From a bacterium (GTDB lineage: Bacteria; Patescibacteriota; Minisyncoccia; Phycocordibacterales; Phycocordibacteraceae), in the NCBI GenBank assembly GCA_030651285.1, contig JAUSCN010000025.1, positions 1 through 33,783 on the forward strand: a stretch of 33,783 nucleotides of DNA. Reading direction: 5' to 3'. Of the stretch, positions 14,553 through 22,415 are shown piece after piece. Below the pieces are notes generated by a model. It did not search any database. It saw only the letters and a list, made by a program, of their open reading frames with translations, and had not been told where the DNA came from. Each line of letters opens with the position of its first letter. Positions within the stretch are counted from its first letter, which is position 1. A program made the translations under genes and the position numbers.

Positions 14553-15261
14553 CCAAATGCACGACGAGATAGATCACAGACGCACCGAAGAGCGTCATAA
14601 TCGTCGTAAGCGCCCGCGGATGCCGATGATGACTCTCGGGAATAAGATCGCTCGCTGAAAGGTACAGGAACGAACCAGCGAACACCGCCAAAAGAAGACC
14701 GATATATGATTCGGGCACGTTGAAGAAAAGAGTTGAGACTACTCCAGCAGCCGGCGCAAGGGCGTCGACGAGCAGCCATCTGAAAGCGCGTTGCAAGCTG
14801 CCGCCATTACGCAATACGAGATTTACCGTATTGATACCGTCAGAAAAATCATGCGTAAGAACTGCAAGAGTGATTACGATGCCAACAGCAGCAGAAGCCT
14901 GGAAACCGATGCCGATCGCGACGCCATCAATAAAACTATGTGCTGAGAGCATGAAGGCGCCGAGGAATCCGCGAGGCGCATTCTCCTCCTCATCTTCTTC
15001 ATGCGTATGAAGAAGGATGAGTCGGTCGAGGATGAGGTATCCGAAAAGTCCGAGAGCTACGAAAAGCGCGATAGTCGAAGAATCGTGATACTGGGTTCCG
15101 ATCTCAATGGCTTCCGGAAGAAGGTCAAAGAGCGCGACGCCTGCCACTGCCCCAGCAGAAAAGCCAAGAATGAGATGGAGTTTGTCTCGAAAGCGGAGTG
15201 CGAAAAACCCTCCAATAAACGTGGCTACGGCTGTGGCTAGCGCGACATAGGTAAGCGTCAT
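14548..15261 (-). CDS. ZIP-family divalent metal transporter (GufA-like)
   Basis: 237 aa with about seven or eight transmembrane segments. Metal-path motifs are AHSFIDGVAIGIGF in TM4 and LTHDFSDGINTVNLVL in TM5, with a His/acid-rich cytoplasmic loop LLHTHEEDEEENAP between TM3 and TM4 typical of ZIP proteins. It should import Zn2+, Fe2+ or Mn2+. I start at MTLTYVALA (ATG 15261): a TATCAT -10 lies 6 nt upstream, and the 27 extra upstream codons are basic, not hydrophobic, and overlap the -10. It runs ahead of the holin-family gene on the same strand. Confidence 0.9.
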   Translation of the reverse strand: MTLTYVALATAVATFIGGFFALRFRDKLHLILGFSAGAVAGVALFDLLPEAIEIGTQYHDSSTIALFVALGLFGYLILDRLILLHTHEEDEEENAPRGFLGAFMLSAHSFIDGVAIGIGFQASAAVGIVITLAVLTHDFSDGINTVNLVLRNGGSLQRAFRWLLVDALAPAAGVVSTLFFNVPESYIGLLLAVFAGSFLYLSASDLIPESHHRHPRALTTIMTLFGASVIYLVVHLV

Positions 15262-15267
15262 TTCGAT

Positions 15268-15273
15268 ATGATA
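15268..15273 (-). promoter_or_regulatory. -10 element for the ZIP gene
   Basis: Minus-strand TATCAT, 6 nt before the chosen ATG at 15261. Confidence 0.4.
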
Positions 15274-15280
15274 CACCACC

Positions 15281-15724
15281 CTAGAGATGAAGGCGTTTCG
15301 GCGATGCAAGCACCGCCTTAGGGTCTTTCTTCCATTCGTCACTCACATCGGCATATAGCTCGAGCTCGTTCCCATCCGGATCGAGGATGTAGATACTGTG
15401 CGTAACATGATGATCAGTCATTCCGACTATCCTGACCCCTTGCTCCTTAAGCTCTGCATACGCGGCTTTCGCCGCTGCGGGACCATCACCAATCTTGAAA
15501 CCGATATGGTAGAGGCCGGGTCGCATTTCATGCACATGTTCGACTCCTCGCGGATGACCGCCCACCTCGATAAGCAGCAACTCATGATGCGTACGACCGC
15601 CTGAGAAAAGCGCCATCGGCCACTCCCGCGAGATCTGATGGAAACCGAGCGTATGCTCATAAAAATCCGCCATTCGCGTGAGATTTGTGACATAGTGTTC
15701 TCCTTGCGGCTCGTAGATTTTCAT
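15281..15724 (-). CDS. Glyoxalase/bleomycin-resistance (VOC) family protein
   Basis: 147 aa, vicinal-oxygen-chelate fold with two beta-alpha-beta-beta-beta units: MADFYEHTLGFHQISRE..., HHELLLIEVGG, GLYHIGFKIGDGPAAAKAAYAELKEQGVRIVG, and SIYILDPDGNELELYAD, which carries the metal-ligand Glu. His residues at HHEL and YHIGF are in ligand positions. Substrate unknown. The start is MKIYEPQGEHYV at 15724, with TATTAT 6 nt before the ATG. The codons for EPQGEHYV are identical over 24 bp to a segment inside the TraG-like ATPase gene, which is unexpected. Confidence 0.88.
   Translation of the reverse strand: MKIYEPQGEHYVTNLTRMADFYEHTLGFHQISREWPMALFSGGRTHHELLLIEVGGHPRGVEHVHEMRPGLYHIGFKIGDGPAAAKAAYAELKEQGVRIVGMTDHHVTHSIYILDPDGNELELYADVSDEWKKDPKAVLASPKRLHL
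15690..15713. repeat. 24-bp exact repeat, copy B
   Basis: Identical to 10724-10747 and read in the same frame on the same strand in both genes (EPQGEHYV). See the findings. Confidence 0.85.
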
Positions 15725-15730
15725 GCGGCC

Positions 15731-15736
15731 ATAATA
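15731..15736 (-). promoter_or_regulatory. Extended -10 for the glyoxalase gene
   Basis: Minus-strand TGC-TATTAT, 6 nt before the ATG at 15724. The TGC falls in the arm of the preceding terminator hairpin. Confidence 0.45.
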
Positions 15737-15772
15737 GCAAACCCCGCGCTCCAAATGAGCGCGGGGTTTGCT
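15736..15772 (-). terminator. Terminator of the DsbA-like gene
   Basis: A 16-bp GC-rich stem (15736-15751 with 15757-15772), loop of 5 nt. It sits 9 nt after the DsbA stop. The U tract is poor because the next promoter begins at once. Confidence 0.65.
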
Positions 15773-15781
15773 AGCATCCTA

Positions 15782-16474
15782 CTATTTCAAAGCCTCCTCT
15801 ATCGCCGTTTTGAAGTTCTCGTACGGATACGCACCTATGATCGACCGTGTACCTACGATTACAGCTGGGGTCGCATTGATACTAGCCTTCTTAGCATCAT
15901 CCTTGTCAGATTCCATTTCGGTCTTGTAGCTAGCCTCATTTACTTTCACATCTGCGGCAACCTTCGCAACGTCGATACCTGCGACCGTTGCAGTAAGCTT
16001 ATCGATAGATGCAGCATCGCCGAACCCCTGATCACCTTCATCATCCTGAGCACTATACATCGCCGTGCGCCACGCGAAGTACTGGTTCGGATATAGCTTC
16101 CATACCGCACGATTGTACAGACCTGCGGTGGTCGAATCATTGCCAAGGAATGCAAAATCCATGAATACCACCTTCGCCTTACCCGTGTCGACATAATCCT
16201 TAATAATGAGAGGGAGGGTTTCTACCTCAAACTTCTTGCAGAATGGGCACTGGAAATCACTCCAGAAGGCGATCGTGATCGGAGCATCCGCCTTACCAAT
16301 AAATGGATCGCCATCGGTCTTCACATTCTTGATATCCACCTTAGGAGCATCACCTGTGCCGGATGGTGCAGCCACTGGATGCGAGCCACTCCAAAGAACC
16401 GCTCCCGCTATTAGAAGTCCTGCGACAATAACTGCGACTGGTAAGAACTTGTTGCTTGATTCATTATTTTCCAT
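15782..16474 (-). CDS. DsbA-like membrane-anchored thiol:disulfide oxidoreductase
   Basis: 230 aa. An N-terminal transmembrane anchor (FLPVAVIVAGLLIAGAVLW) is followed by a linker and a thioredoxin-fold domain of the DsbA/thioredoxin_4 type. The active site is FWSDFQCPFCKKFE (CPFC), and the cis-Pro loop is NATPAVIVGTRSIIGAYPYENF. It should oxidise cysteines in exported proteins; the Cys-containing orphan proteins in this window are possible clients. I start at MENNESSNK (ATG 16474), since TATTAT preceded by TGG ends 9 nt before it. Its start context closely resembles that of the DUF5663-like gene (CGCATATGGAAAAT in both). Confidence 0.92.
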   Translation of the reverse strand: MENNESSNKFLPVAVIVAGLLIAGAVLWSGSHPVAAPSGTGDAPKVDIKNVKTDGDPFIGKADAPITIAFWSDFQCPFCKKFEVETLPLIIKDYVDTGKAKVVFMDFAFLGNDSTTAGLYNRAVWKLYPNQYFAWRTAMYSAQDDEGDQGFGDAASIDKLTATVAGIDVAKVAADVKVNEASYKTEMESDKDDAKKASINATPAVIVGTRSIIGAYPYENFKTAIEEALK

Positions 16475-16483
16475 ATGCGGGAA

Positions 16484-16489
16484 ATAATA
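16484..16489 (-). promoter_or_regulatory. Extended -10 for the DsbA-like gene
   Basis: Minus-strand TGG-TATTAT, 9 nt before the ATG at 16474. It is divergent from the MazG-like promoter. Confidence 0.5.
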
Positions 16490-16532
16490 CCACAAAGCAA
16501 AAATACAAAATCAACGCGGCGCATGGGTGAGA

Positions 16533-16538
16533 TATACT
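16533..16538 (+). promoter_or_regulatory. -10 element for the MazG-like gene
   Basis: TATACT, 6 nt before the ATG at 16545. Confidence 0.5.
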
Positions 16539-16544
16539 TGCCAC

Positions 16545-16847
16545 ATGATCCACTACGAAAAACTCGTGCGAGACAAGATTCCCGAGATTCTCGATAAAAA
16601 GAGCGTTTCCTATGAAAAAAGAATCGCCTCTCCCGAGGAATACAGAACCGCGCTCATAAAGAAATTAGAAGAAGAGGTAGACGAATTTAGTAAGGAAGGA
16701 AATCCCGAAGAATTAGCCGATATTATGGAAGTCATTGGGGCACTTAAAAAACTTCCCGAGTACCAGGACGTTGAAAAAATCCGACTCGAGAAACTACGAG
16801 AACGCGGAGGATTCTCTGAAAAGATAATCTTGAGAGGGGAAAAGTGA
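16545..16847 (+). CDS. MazG-like nucleoside triphosphate pyrophosphohydrolase
   Basis: 100 aa, all-alpha. MIHYEKLVRDKIPEIL is the typical start of the small phosphoribosyl-ATP-pyrophosphohydrolase/MazG-like family, and the metal-binding pattern is visible as LIKKLEEEVDEF...NPEELADIMEVI. Members hydrolyse (d)NTPs or modified nucleotides to monophosphates, cleaning the nucleotide pool. ATG 16545 is chosen over 16527 because TATACT lies 6 nt before it and the family begins with this motif. It is a single plus-strand gene between DsbA and a converging secreted protein. Confidence 0.85.
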   Translation: MIHYEKLVRDKIPEILDKKSVSYEKRIASPEEYRTALIKKLEEEVDEFSKEGNPEELADIMEVIGALKKLPEYQDVEKIRLEKLRERGGFSEKIILRGEK

Positions 16848-16858
16848 CTCTACCCTGT

Positions 16859-17899
16859 TTACTGGTATTGAATGTAGATCGGTACGGGCATGAAATCGAG
16901 CACTTCGCCAGTAGTAAGCAAGCCGGTTGAAGGCGGCTTCAGATCATTCTTATAGAAAAGCTTAACGCCCGTGAACTGCACCGGCTCTGGAAATATGACA
17001 TGGTTGTACGTCCCCTCCTTCTTTTCCTGTGAGCCCCAGCCATCCATATCCATCACGATCTGCACTTCCGGTAATGGGCGTATCTTCTTATAGTTCGTCA
17101 CCATATTCTGCGTAAATCGATGTATGACAATGATCTTGGGTGGCAGATGATACTTGTGCACGAGACCCGCGAGATACTCCGCAGCATAATTGATATCCTC
17201 TGCATCAAACGTGCCGATAACGGAACCAGGACGATTCCCGTATTTCATCGAGAACTCAGGATCGACAGCGAGGTGTACTTGCCGCATTTTCAGATACTTC
17301 TCGAGAAGCGGCAGCTCGTACTGCAAGGTGCTTTTCCCTACCTGAATATCGAGGATCATAATCCCATGAGCCCGCCTTGCCAGATCGAGCGCATGATCGA
17401 CCTGGTCATCCGGCATGCGGAGGATATATTTTCCGTCCTTGCCGGCGGTGTCTTGCGCCACCACGGCTATGTACTGAATAGCGGGTAGCACAGGTGTCGA
17501 AGGGTCGGCCACAGCCCACGCAGCCGTCGTACTTGCAAGCATCGTGAGCATTTCTTCCGCTGGATACTCGCCAAGCACGCCCATATTTCTTGAATAGAAG
17601 TTCCCATAATATGCGACGATACGCTTAAACGGCAGGATGGCGTCGGCATTGGGGTACGCCGCGTTCACTGGCCAGAGAGGTGTTGTTGAACCAATATCTG
17701 ACGTGCTAGTTGCGTGTGCAAGCGCACGGAGTCGGGCATCGTAGTCGACTTTGTCGAGCTCGGGGAGCGGGATGAATCGCTCCGCCACATCAGCAAATGC
17801 AGAACGATACTCGATCGCGAAGAGATCTGAATACCCAAACGTATAAACAGCAGCGATAGCAACTCCAATGAGCCCCAGTACTCGCGGTGCGAAAGACAT
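16859..17899 (-). CDS. Secreted protein with probable TIM-barrel-like domain
   Basis: 346 aa with an N-terminal membrane segment or signal (VLGLIGVAIAAVYTFGY). The mature part has alternating beta/alpha character (RIVAYYGNFYSRNMGVLGEYP; AIQYIAVVAQD; HGIMILDIQVG; VHLAVDPEFSM; PKIIVIHRFTQNMV; VQIVMDMDGWG), suggesting an eight-stranded barrel of glycoside-hydrolase or deacetylase type. DPEF and MDMDGWG could hold acidic catalytic residues; this is inference. I recall similar patescibacterial proteins but cannot name the family. Start: ATG 17899, with TAGAAT 9 nt upstream; a GTG three codons earlier is the alternative. Confidence 0.75.
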   Translation of the reverse strand: MSFAPRVLGLIGVAIAAVYTFGYSDLFAIEYRSAFADVAERFIPLPELDKVDYDARLRALAHATSTSDIGSTTPLWPVNAAYPNADAILPFKRIVAYYGNFYSRNMGVLGEYPAEEMLTMLASTTAAWAVADPSTPVLPAIQYIAVVAQDTAGKDGKYILRMPDDQVDHALDLARRAHGIMILDIQVGKSTLQYELPLLEKYLKMRQVHLAVDPEFSMKYGNRPGSVIGTFDAEDINYAAEYLAGLVHKYHLPPKIIVIHRFTQNMVTNYKKIRPLPEVQIVMDMDGWGSQEKKEGTYNHVIFPEPVQFTGVKLFYKNDLKPPSTGLLTTGEVLDFMPVPIYIQYQ

Positions 17900-17908
17900 G
17901 TTGCGCAC

Positions 17909-17914
17909 ATTCTA
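17909..17914 (-). promoter_or_regulatory. -10 element for the 16859 gene
   Basis: Minus-strand TAGAAT, 9 nt before the ATG at 17899. Confidence 0.4.
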
Positions 17915-17970
17915 TCTGACGTACGCGGAAAATACTAAAGATTCACTGTTTGTTAAAAATAAGTATCGAA

Positions 17971-17999
17971 TTGATAGGAAATGAGATGCGTAGTACTAT
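17971..17999 (+). promoter_or_regulatory. Promoter of the 18041 orphan gene
   Basis: TTGATA (17971-17976), 17-nt spacer, TACTAT (17994-17999). Leader of about 35 nt with a GGAGGT ribosome site. Confidence 0.6.
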
Positions 18000-18040
18000 C
18001 GCGTCTGGCAGGTCCTTATAACAACCATGGAGGTACCCCC

Positions 18041-18406
18041 ATGAAAGTCGACCCATCGGTTTCCCCGCACCTGTTGGTAGAATTACTTCAGGCAACCTGG
18101 TGCAAAATCAGCGCCCTGCACGATGATCATAAACTTGAGATTGTTCATCTGCCGAACCAGCCAGGGGTTTCCTACTACCGCAAATGCCTCAAGCCGCATC
18201 AGGTTTACGTGGCAAAAACGGGAAATAGAAAATATATGAACTGCCTAAGTTGCGGATCAGCCGTACTTAGTGTCCGTGTCGCACACCCAATTCATCACGC
18301 ATTATTTCCCCTTGCCGCCAGCGAGCAATACCACTACGAAGACGCTCCGTACTGTCCCGATTGCGAGACAGCACCGAAACCTAACGGAGGTAGCATCAAT
18401 ACCTGA
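18041..18406 (+). CDS. Orphan zinc-ribbon-like protein
   Basis: 121 aa, soluble. Two CxxC pairs (NCLSCGSAV and YCPDCETAP) about 45 residues apart suggest a Zn ribbon in the C-terminal half; the N-terminal half (LLVELLQATWCKISALHDDH...) is helical. No family recognised. The first ATG in frame (17981) lies before the predicted transcription start, so ATG 18041, preceded by GGAGGT, is used. The gene has its own promoter and terminator and converges on the GIY-YIG gene. Confidence 0.72.
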   Translation: MKVDPSVSPHLLVELLQATWCKISALHDDHKLEIVHLPNQPGVSYYRKCLKPHQVYVAKTGNRKYMNCLSCGSAVLSVRVAHPIHHALFPLAASEQYHYEDAPYCPDCETAPKPNGGSINT

Positions 18407-18435
18407 TACTACCTCCAAATAATCAACGCCCGTTC

Positions 18436-18470
18436 AAAAGGCCACCCCCGCGGGGTGGCCTTTTTTCTTT
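18436..18470 (+). terminator. Terminator of the zinc-ribbon orphan gene
   Basis: A 9-bp stem GGCCACCCC/GGGGTGGCC (18440-18448 with 18452-18460), flanked by AAAA and TTTTTTCTTT. It may also serve the converging GIY-YIG gene. Confidence 0.9.
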
Positions 18471-18721
18471 CATTGACTCGAGGCGATCAGTGCAAGTTTC
18501 TGCTTGCGCGTCAACCTCTTGAGAGCAGCTTCCCGCGCACGAGCCTCTCCCAAGCTCGGAAGCGTTTCAGAATATCTCAGAACGACCGGACGACGTATCT
18601 TTGTATAGTGGGCACCCTGTTTTGATGTGTTGTGCTCTTTCAGGCGCTTCTCAAGATTGTTTGTGGATCCGACATATAGCGATGTGTCGGCGCACTCAAG
18701 GATGTAGACGAAGTGCGGCAC
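18470..18721 (-). CDS. GIY-YIG nuclease domain protein (UPF0213-like)
   Basis: 83 aa, a single GIY-YIG domain. FVYILECADTSLYVGSTNN contains the two motif halves (YIL...YVG), followed by LEKRLKEHN, GAHYTKIRRPVVLRYSE and EARAREAALKRLTRKQKLALI, all standard for small stand-alone UPF0213 proteins whose cellular role is unclear. The start is GTG 18721, which lies 1 nt after the DUF4342 stop with AGAGG upstream, so it is translationally coupled to that gene. Confidence 0.92.
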   Translation of the reverse strand: MPHFVYILECADTSLYVGSTNNLEKRLKEHNTSKQGAHYTKIRRPVVLRYSETLPSLGEARAREAALKRLTRKQKLALIASSQ

Positions 18722-18722
18722 A

Positions 18723-18962
18723 CTACCTCTTCACCACGACAATGGTGCACTTAGTCACCAGCGCGGCGATCGTACCGACCGCTGCGAGAGCTGGCGCAAT
18801 GAGTACGCCGACCGCACCGAGCGTGAGCGGAATCTCGATGATTGTTTCGCCCGACTCGTTTTTAATAATAATGCGTCGAGCATTTCCCGCGGCGATCAAT
18901 TCTTTCACTTTCGCGATAAGCTCTTCTCCATTTACCTTGAACTCTTCTTGGTTAGTGTCCAT
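18723..18962 (-). CDS. DUF4342 family protein
   Basis: 79 aa. EEFKVNGEELIAKVKELIAAGNARRIIIKNESGETIIEIPLTLG followed by a hydrophobic segment and ALVTKCTIVVVKR matches the DUF4342 pattern over its full length: an N-terminal helical/ubiquitin-associated-like part and a Gly/Ala-rich membrane-seeking segment. Function unknown. It sits 17 nt after the DoxX gene and 1 nt before GIY-YIG, forming a three-gene minus-strand unit. Confidence 0.88.
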   Translation of the reverse strand: MDTNQEEFKVNGEELIAKVKELIAAGNARRIIIKNESGETIIEIPLTLGAVGVLIAPALAAVGTIAALVTKCTIVVVKR

Positions 18963-18979
18963 AGGTATTGAGTTAATGG

Positions 18980-19372
18980 CTAATATTGCACCGTCGCGAT
19001 GGATGCATTCATCTTCTTGCCCGCGTAGATTACGCCTACCAAAAGCACCGAGAGCATCACCGCCGGAACCATAGTTGTCATAGGATTAGCATCATTGAGC
19101 AGGTGACTAACGACAGCTCCAACCATGATCACAAGTAGCCCAAAAGCGGCCAGACGTGGCAATCGACGATCAATGACCTGACCAAGCACGAGTCCGAACC
19201 CGCCAGCCAATTCACAAGCGCCAATGAAATACATGAATAATGCCGAATATCCGAACTTGTCGAACATCTCTACGGACATAGGGTTTCCAGAGAGCTTCGA
19301 AAAGCCAGCGAAGCCGAAAGCAAGTGCGAGTAGCACTGCGAGAATCCAATAAGCAATTTTACTTTTAGACAT
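18980..19372 (-). CDS. DoxX family membrane protein
   Basis: 130 aa with four hydrophobic segments: ILAVLLALAFGFAGFSKLSG (the DoxX N-terminal motif), ALFMYFIGACELAGGFGLVLG, AAFGLLVIMVGAVVSHLL and MVPAVMLSVLLVGVIYAG. DoxX-like proteins are small quinone-associated or redox-related membrane proteins; the exact role here is unknown. A weak extended -10 (TGC-AATAAT) ends 7 nt before the ATG. First gene of the unit with DUF4342 and GIY-YIG. Confidence 0.9.
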   Translation of the reverse strand: MSKSKIAYWILAVLLALAFGFAGFSKLSGNPMSVEMFDKFGYSALFMYFIGACELAGGFGLVLGQVIDRRLPRLAAFGLLVIMVGAVVSHLLNDANPMTTMVPAVMLSVLLVGVIYAGKKMNASIATVQY

Positions 19373-19447
19373 GCGTATGATTATTGCATTAATAATGTCT
19401 ACAGACAGTGTACCACTTAAGGAAACCTCCTGAGTCGAGACTCTTTT

Positions 19448-21232
19448 CTACGCGTGCAGACCTATCTGCAGTTCATAGAGCCTGCGGTATTCTCCACCTT
19501 CAATCTTGCACAATTCGTCATGAGTGCCTGACTCGATGATGCGCCCCTCTTTGAATACAAAGATGCAGTCTGCCTTGCGGACTGTGCTTAAGCGATGAGC
19601 GATGATGAATGTGGTTTTACCTTTCATGAGCTCGTCGAGAGATTCCGTGATGATCTTCTCCGAGCCCGCATCGAGCGCCGACGTCGGCTCATCGAGCACG
19701 AGGATGCGCGGATTGCGGAGCATTGCGCGAGCGATCGCGATACGCTGTTTCTGCCCGACTGACAACTTCACACCACGTTCGCCCACGAGCTGCTCCCACT
19801 TTTGCGGAAACTTCTCTATGAAATCGAGCGCATGCGCCTTTGTTGCTACCTGCCGCACCTCCTCATCGGTCGCCTGGAAGTTACCGTACTGGATGTTCAT
19901 CTTGAGCGTATCATTGAAAAGCACTACTTCTTGTGGCACAACCGCGATCTGACTGCGCAAGCTCCGGAGATTTATATCCTTGATATCGTGCCCGTCTATA
20001 AGCACCTCGCCTTTCGTAGGGAAATGATATGCGGAAATGAGATCAATAAGCGTACTTTTGCCGACGCCCGACTCACCCACAAGCGCCACCACCTGCCCTG
20101 CCTTCACTGTGAAGGAAATATCTTCGAGCACCTGCTTACCAGCCTCGTACTGGAAGAAGACGTTCTTGAAGGTGATGTCTCCCTTCATGACGAGCTTCAC
20201 TGAGCCCTCTGCATCATAGTTTTCAGGAGCAGTCTGGAGAATCTTTTCAGTCGCCTGAATATTTACGATACCGTTCTGAATTGCCTGCCAATTGCGTGCG
20301 ATCGTAGTAAACGGACCGAAAATCATAGCCGCATACGCATTAAACGCCATCAGCTCGCCGATCGTCATTGTGCCTTGCTGAATATACGAGACTGAGATTA
20401 TGAAAATAACGATCTGCGTCGTAAGGATCGTCATGCGCTGCAGGAGCGTGAGGCTTCCCCAGAGATTGGTAAGGCGCATCCAGAGCGGAACTGCGCTCTT
20501 CATCTTCACCGACAGCCTGTTACGCTCATACTCTTCGGCTGCTGCTTGTTTAATTGCAAGCGCATTTCCCACCACATCGTACGACTCACCAAATACGAAA
20601 TTAAGCACGTCCCAATATTCTTTCTGATAGATAGCTGTGTGCTGTATTTTTGTCGAAAAGATGCCGATATACACAATCACTCCGAGCAGGAGTACTGATG
20701 CAAGCACAGGCTGCAACGTAAACGTGATCGCAAACGCGATAATGATGCTCAGTATCTGCGGCGAGAGATCAATCACAATGCGGCCAGCAATAGTCTCGAG
20801 AAGATTCGCTGCCGTACTGATCTTGCTACTGATCTCGCCGATCTTATTAGTCTTGTGAAATGAGACTGGCAAGAGTAGTAAGTATCCGAAGCCATTGCTC
20901 AGATAGTCGAGCCAGATGGTATTCGAGAATTTTTCGCTCAAAATGTTGATACGCCAATCGAGCACATAGGTGATGAGCTGAATGACCGCCCAGATGACGA
21001 GCACTGTGGCGTACAAGGGAACAGTATATGAAAGGAACATCACTGTTACAGAGCTGGTGATGGTGTCGAAGAAACGCCCGGCGATATACGGGATGACACC
21101 ATTCCCAAGCGCGGAAAAGATGCCCATCACGCTCAAAGTGATGATTTCTTTCTTGTACTGGCCAATATACTTGAAAAGCACCTGCAGACCGGTATAAAGG
21201 TTTTCTAGGCTTATCTTATCTGAGGTTTCCAT
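19448..21232 (-). CDS. ABC exporter, fused permease and ATPase
   Basis: 594 aa half-transporter of the MsbA/multidrug type that works as a homodimer. Residues about 1-330 hold six transmembrane helices; the nucleotide-binding domain follows with Walker A VGESGVGKST, Q-loop VPQEVVLF, signature LSVGQKQRIAIARA (LSVGQ in place of the usual LSGGQ), Walker B ILVLDEPTSALD and H-loop FIIAHRLSTVR. It should export lipids, peptides or drugs; the substrate cannot be read from sequence. No strong Shine-Dalgarno site; an extended -10 TGC-TATAGA lies about 24 nt upstream of the ATG, so this gene is less clearly leaderless than its neighbours. Confidence 0.95.
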   Translation of the reverse strand: METSDKISLENLYTGLQVLFKYIGQYKKEIITLSVMGIFSALGNGVIPYIAGRFFDTITSSVTVMFLSYTVPLYATVLVIWAVIQLITYVLDWRINILSEKFSNTIWLDYLSNGFGYLLLLPVSFHKTNKIGEISSKISTAANLLETIAGRIVIDLSPQILSIIIAFAITFTLQPVLASVLLLGVIVYIGIFSTKIQHTAIYQKEYWDVLNFVFGESYDVVGNALAIKQAAAEEYERNRLSVKMKSAVPLWMRLTNLWGSLTLLQRMTILTTQIVIFIISVSYIQQGTMTIGELMAFNAYAAMIFGPFTTIARNWQAIQNGIVNIQATEKILQTAPENYDAEGSVKLVMKGDITFKNVFFQYEAGKQVLEDISFTVKAGQVVALVGESGVGKSTLIDLISAYHFPTKGEVLIDGHDIKDINLRSLRSQIAVVPQEVVLFNDTLKMNIQYGNFQATDEEVRQVATKAHALDFIEKFPQKWEQLVGERGVKLSVGQKQRIAIARAMLRNPRILVLDEPTSALDAGSEKIITESLDELMKGKTTFIIAHRLSTVRKADCIFVFKEGRIIESGTHDELCKIEGGEYRRLYELQIGLHA

Positions 21233-21289
21233 AATATTTCTCGACTATTGAATCTATCTATAGCACGATAGTCGTGTAGCGACACGCTT

Positions 21290-21643
21290 TTAGGCAGGCC
21301 CTATGAACTCAAGAATACGCTCCGGCAGGCGCCCAACTATAGCAGTGCTGCCACGCTCGAGTATCGGCCGCTGCATCAGATCTGGATATTTGACCATCAA
21401 ACCAATGACCTCATCGTCATTCAGATTCTTGTAGTCGATCTTCAGATCTCGCGCATCGTCTGCTCTCACAAGCTCTCTGGGAGATATCTTGAGCTTAGCG
21501 ATCAACTCCTTCAACTTCTTCTTCGTGAGCGGCGTGTCGTGGTATCGCACTTTGCGATATGCGACTCCGCTCTTGTCGAGCGCCTGAATCGCCACACGAC
21601 ACTTTGAGCAAGTCGGTTTCTCGTATATGACAATCTCTTCCAT
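21290..21643 (-). CDS. ArsC/Spx-family thioredoxin-fold protein
   Basis: 117 aa. IYEKPTCSKCRVAIQAL places the catalytic Cys in a CxxC-R motif, closer to Spx than to the CxxxxR of classical arsenate reductase. ARDLKIDYKNLNDDEVIGLMVKYPDLMQRPILERGSTAIVGRLPE carries the conserved RP motif and the second Arg of ArsC proteins. It could be a glutaredoxin-dependent arsenate reductase or a redox-responsive regulator. It begins 3 nt after the stop of the flavin reductase gene, which suggests coupled expression and a redox role. Confidence 0.85.
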   Translation of the reverse strand: MEEIVIYEKPTCSKCRVAIQALDKSGVAYRKVRYHDTPLTKKKLKELIAKLKISPRELVRADDARDLKIDYKNLNDDEVIGLMVKYPDLMQRPILERGSTAIVGRLPERILEFIGPA

Positions 21644-21646
21644 ACT

Positions 21647-22360
21647 CTAGTACCCACTGAACTCTTCTGCGCGAATGTCGTCATTGCTGACTCCGTTTTC
21701 GTTCAGCATCTTGCGCACAGCTGCCACCATGGCTGCAGGTCCTGCGATGTAATAGATCGGCATAGATGCCGCATCTACATATTTCTTCAGCATGCCAGCA
21801 TTGATATATCCGCGCTCACCACTCCACTCTCGAGTCGAAGTAGACATATCGGTCATAGTACCCACGAACATGAAGTTCAGATTCTGCTCAGGAAGGTGCG
21901 AAAGCTCTTCAAGAAATGCAGCATCTTCTGGCCGGCGATTCGAGTAGAAGAGCGTAATCTTGTGCGGAAGATTCCTCTCCGTCGCATCAACCGCCATGGC
22001 ACGGAACGGGGTGATACCTATACCGCCCGCAAGGAATACCGCCGCACGCTTTATGTTCTCATGAAGCGTCATATCACCGAACGGACCCCCTATACTAAGC
22101 TCGGTACCAGGAGTCATATTCTTCAACACACGCTTAAACGCCGTATCGCGCATGCGAGTAGCAATAGCGAGATACTCGTTAGCAGGAGCACTCACAAGCG
22201 AGAATGCGCGAGTATTTCCTTCAGCATCGGTCTCGGACGGATTCACGAGCGAAAGGTCGATGCTCTGCCCGGCTTTATAGATAAAGTCAGCGGGCTTCTT
22301 AAGCTTGAAAAGCATGGTGCCTTCAGCGATCGTCTGTGAACTAATAAATGTCGTCTGCAT
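21647..22360 (-). CDS. Ferredoxin reductase-like FAD/NAD(P)H oxidoreductase
   Basis: 237 aa with the two-domain ferredoxin-NADP reductase fold. The FAD part has GQSIDLSL and RAFSLVSAP (RxxS motif), phosphate-loop GTELSIGGPFGDMTL; the NAD(P) part has AVFLAGGIGITPFRAM, ITLFYSNRRPEDAAFLEEL and YYIAGPAAMVAAVRKML. There is no iron-sulfur domain, so it must pass electrons to a separate acceptor. It is encoded directly before the ArsC/Spx-like protein with a 3-nt gap. No clear Shine-Dalgarno site. Confidence 0.9.
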   Translation of the reverse strand: MQTTFISSQTIAEGTMLFKLKKPADFIYKAGQSIDLSLVNPSETDAEGNTRAFSLVSAPANEYLAIATRMRDTAFKRVLKNMTPGTELSIGGPFGDMTLHENIKRAAVFLAGGIGITPFRAMAVDATERNLPHKITLFYSNRRPEDAAFLEELSHLPEQNLNFMFVGTMTDMSTSTREWSGERGYINAGMLKKYVDAASMPIYYIAGPAAMVAAVRKMLNENGVSNDDIRAEEFSGY

Positions 22361-22415
22361 GTGTCTCTACTATTTTAGTTCTTTGGTAAGTTTCTGTACG
22401 AACCCACTCTCGATA

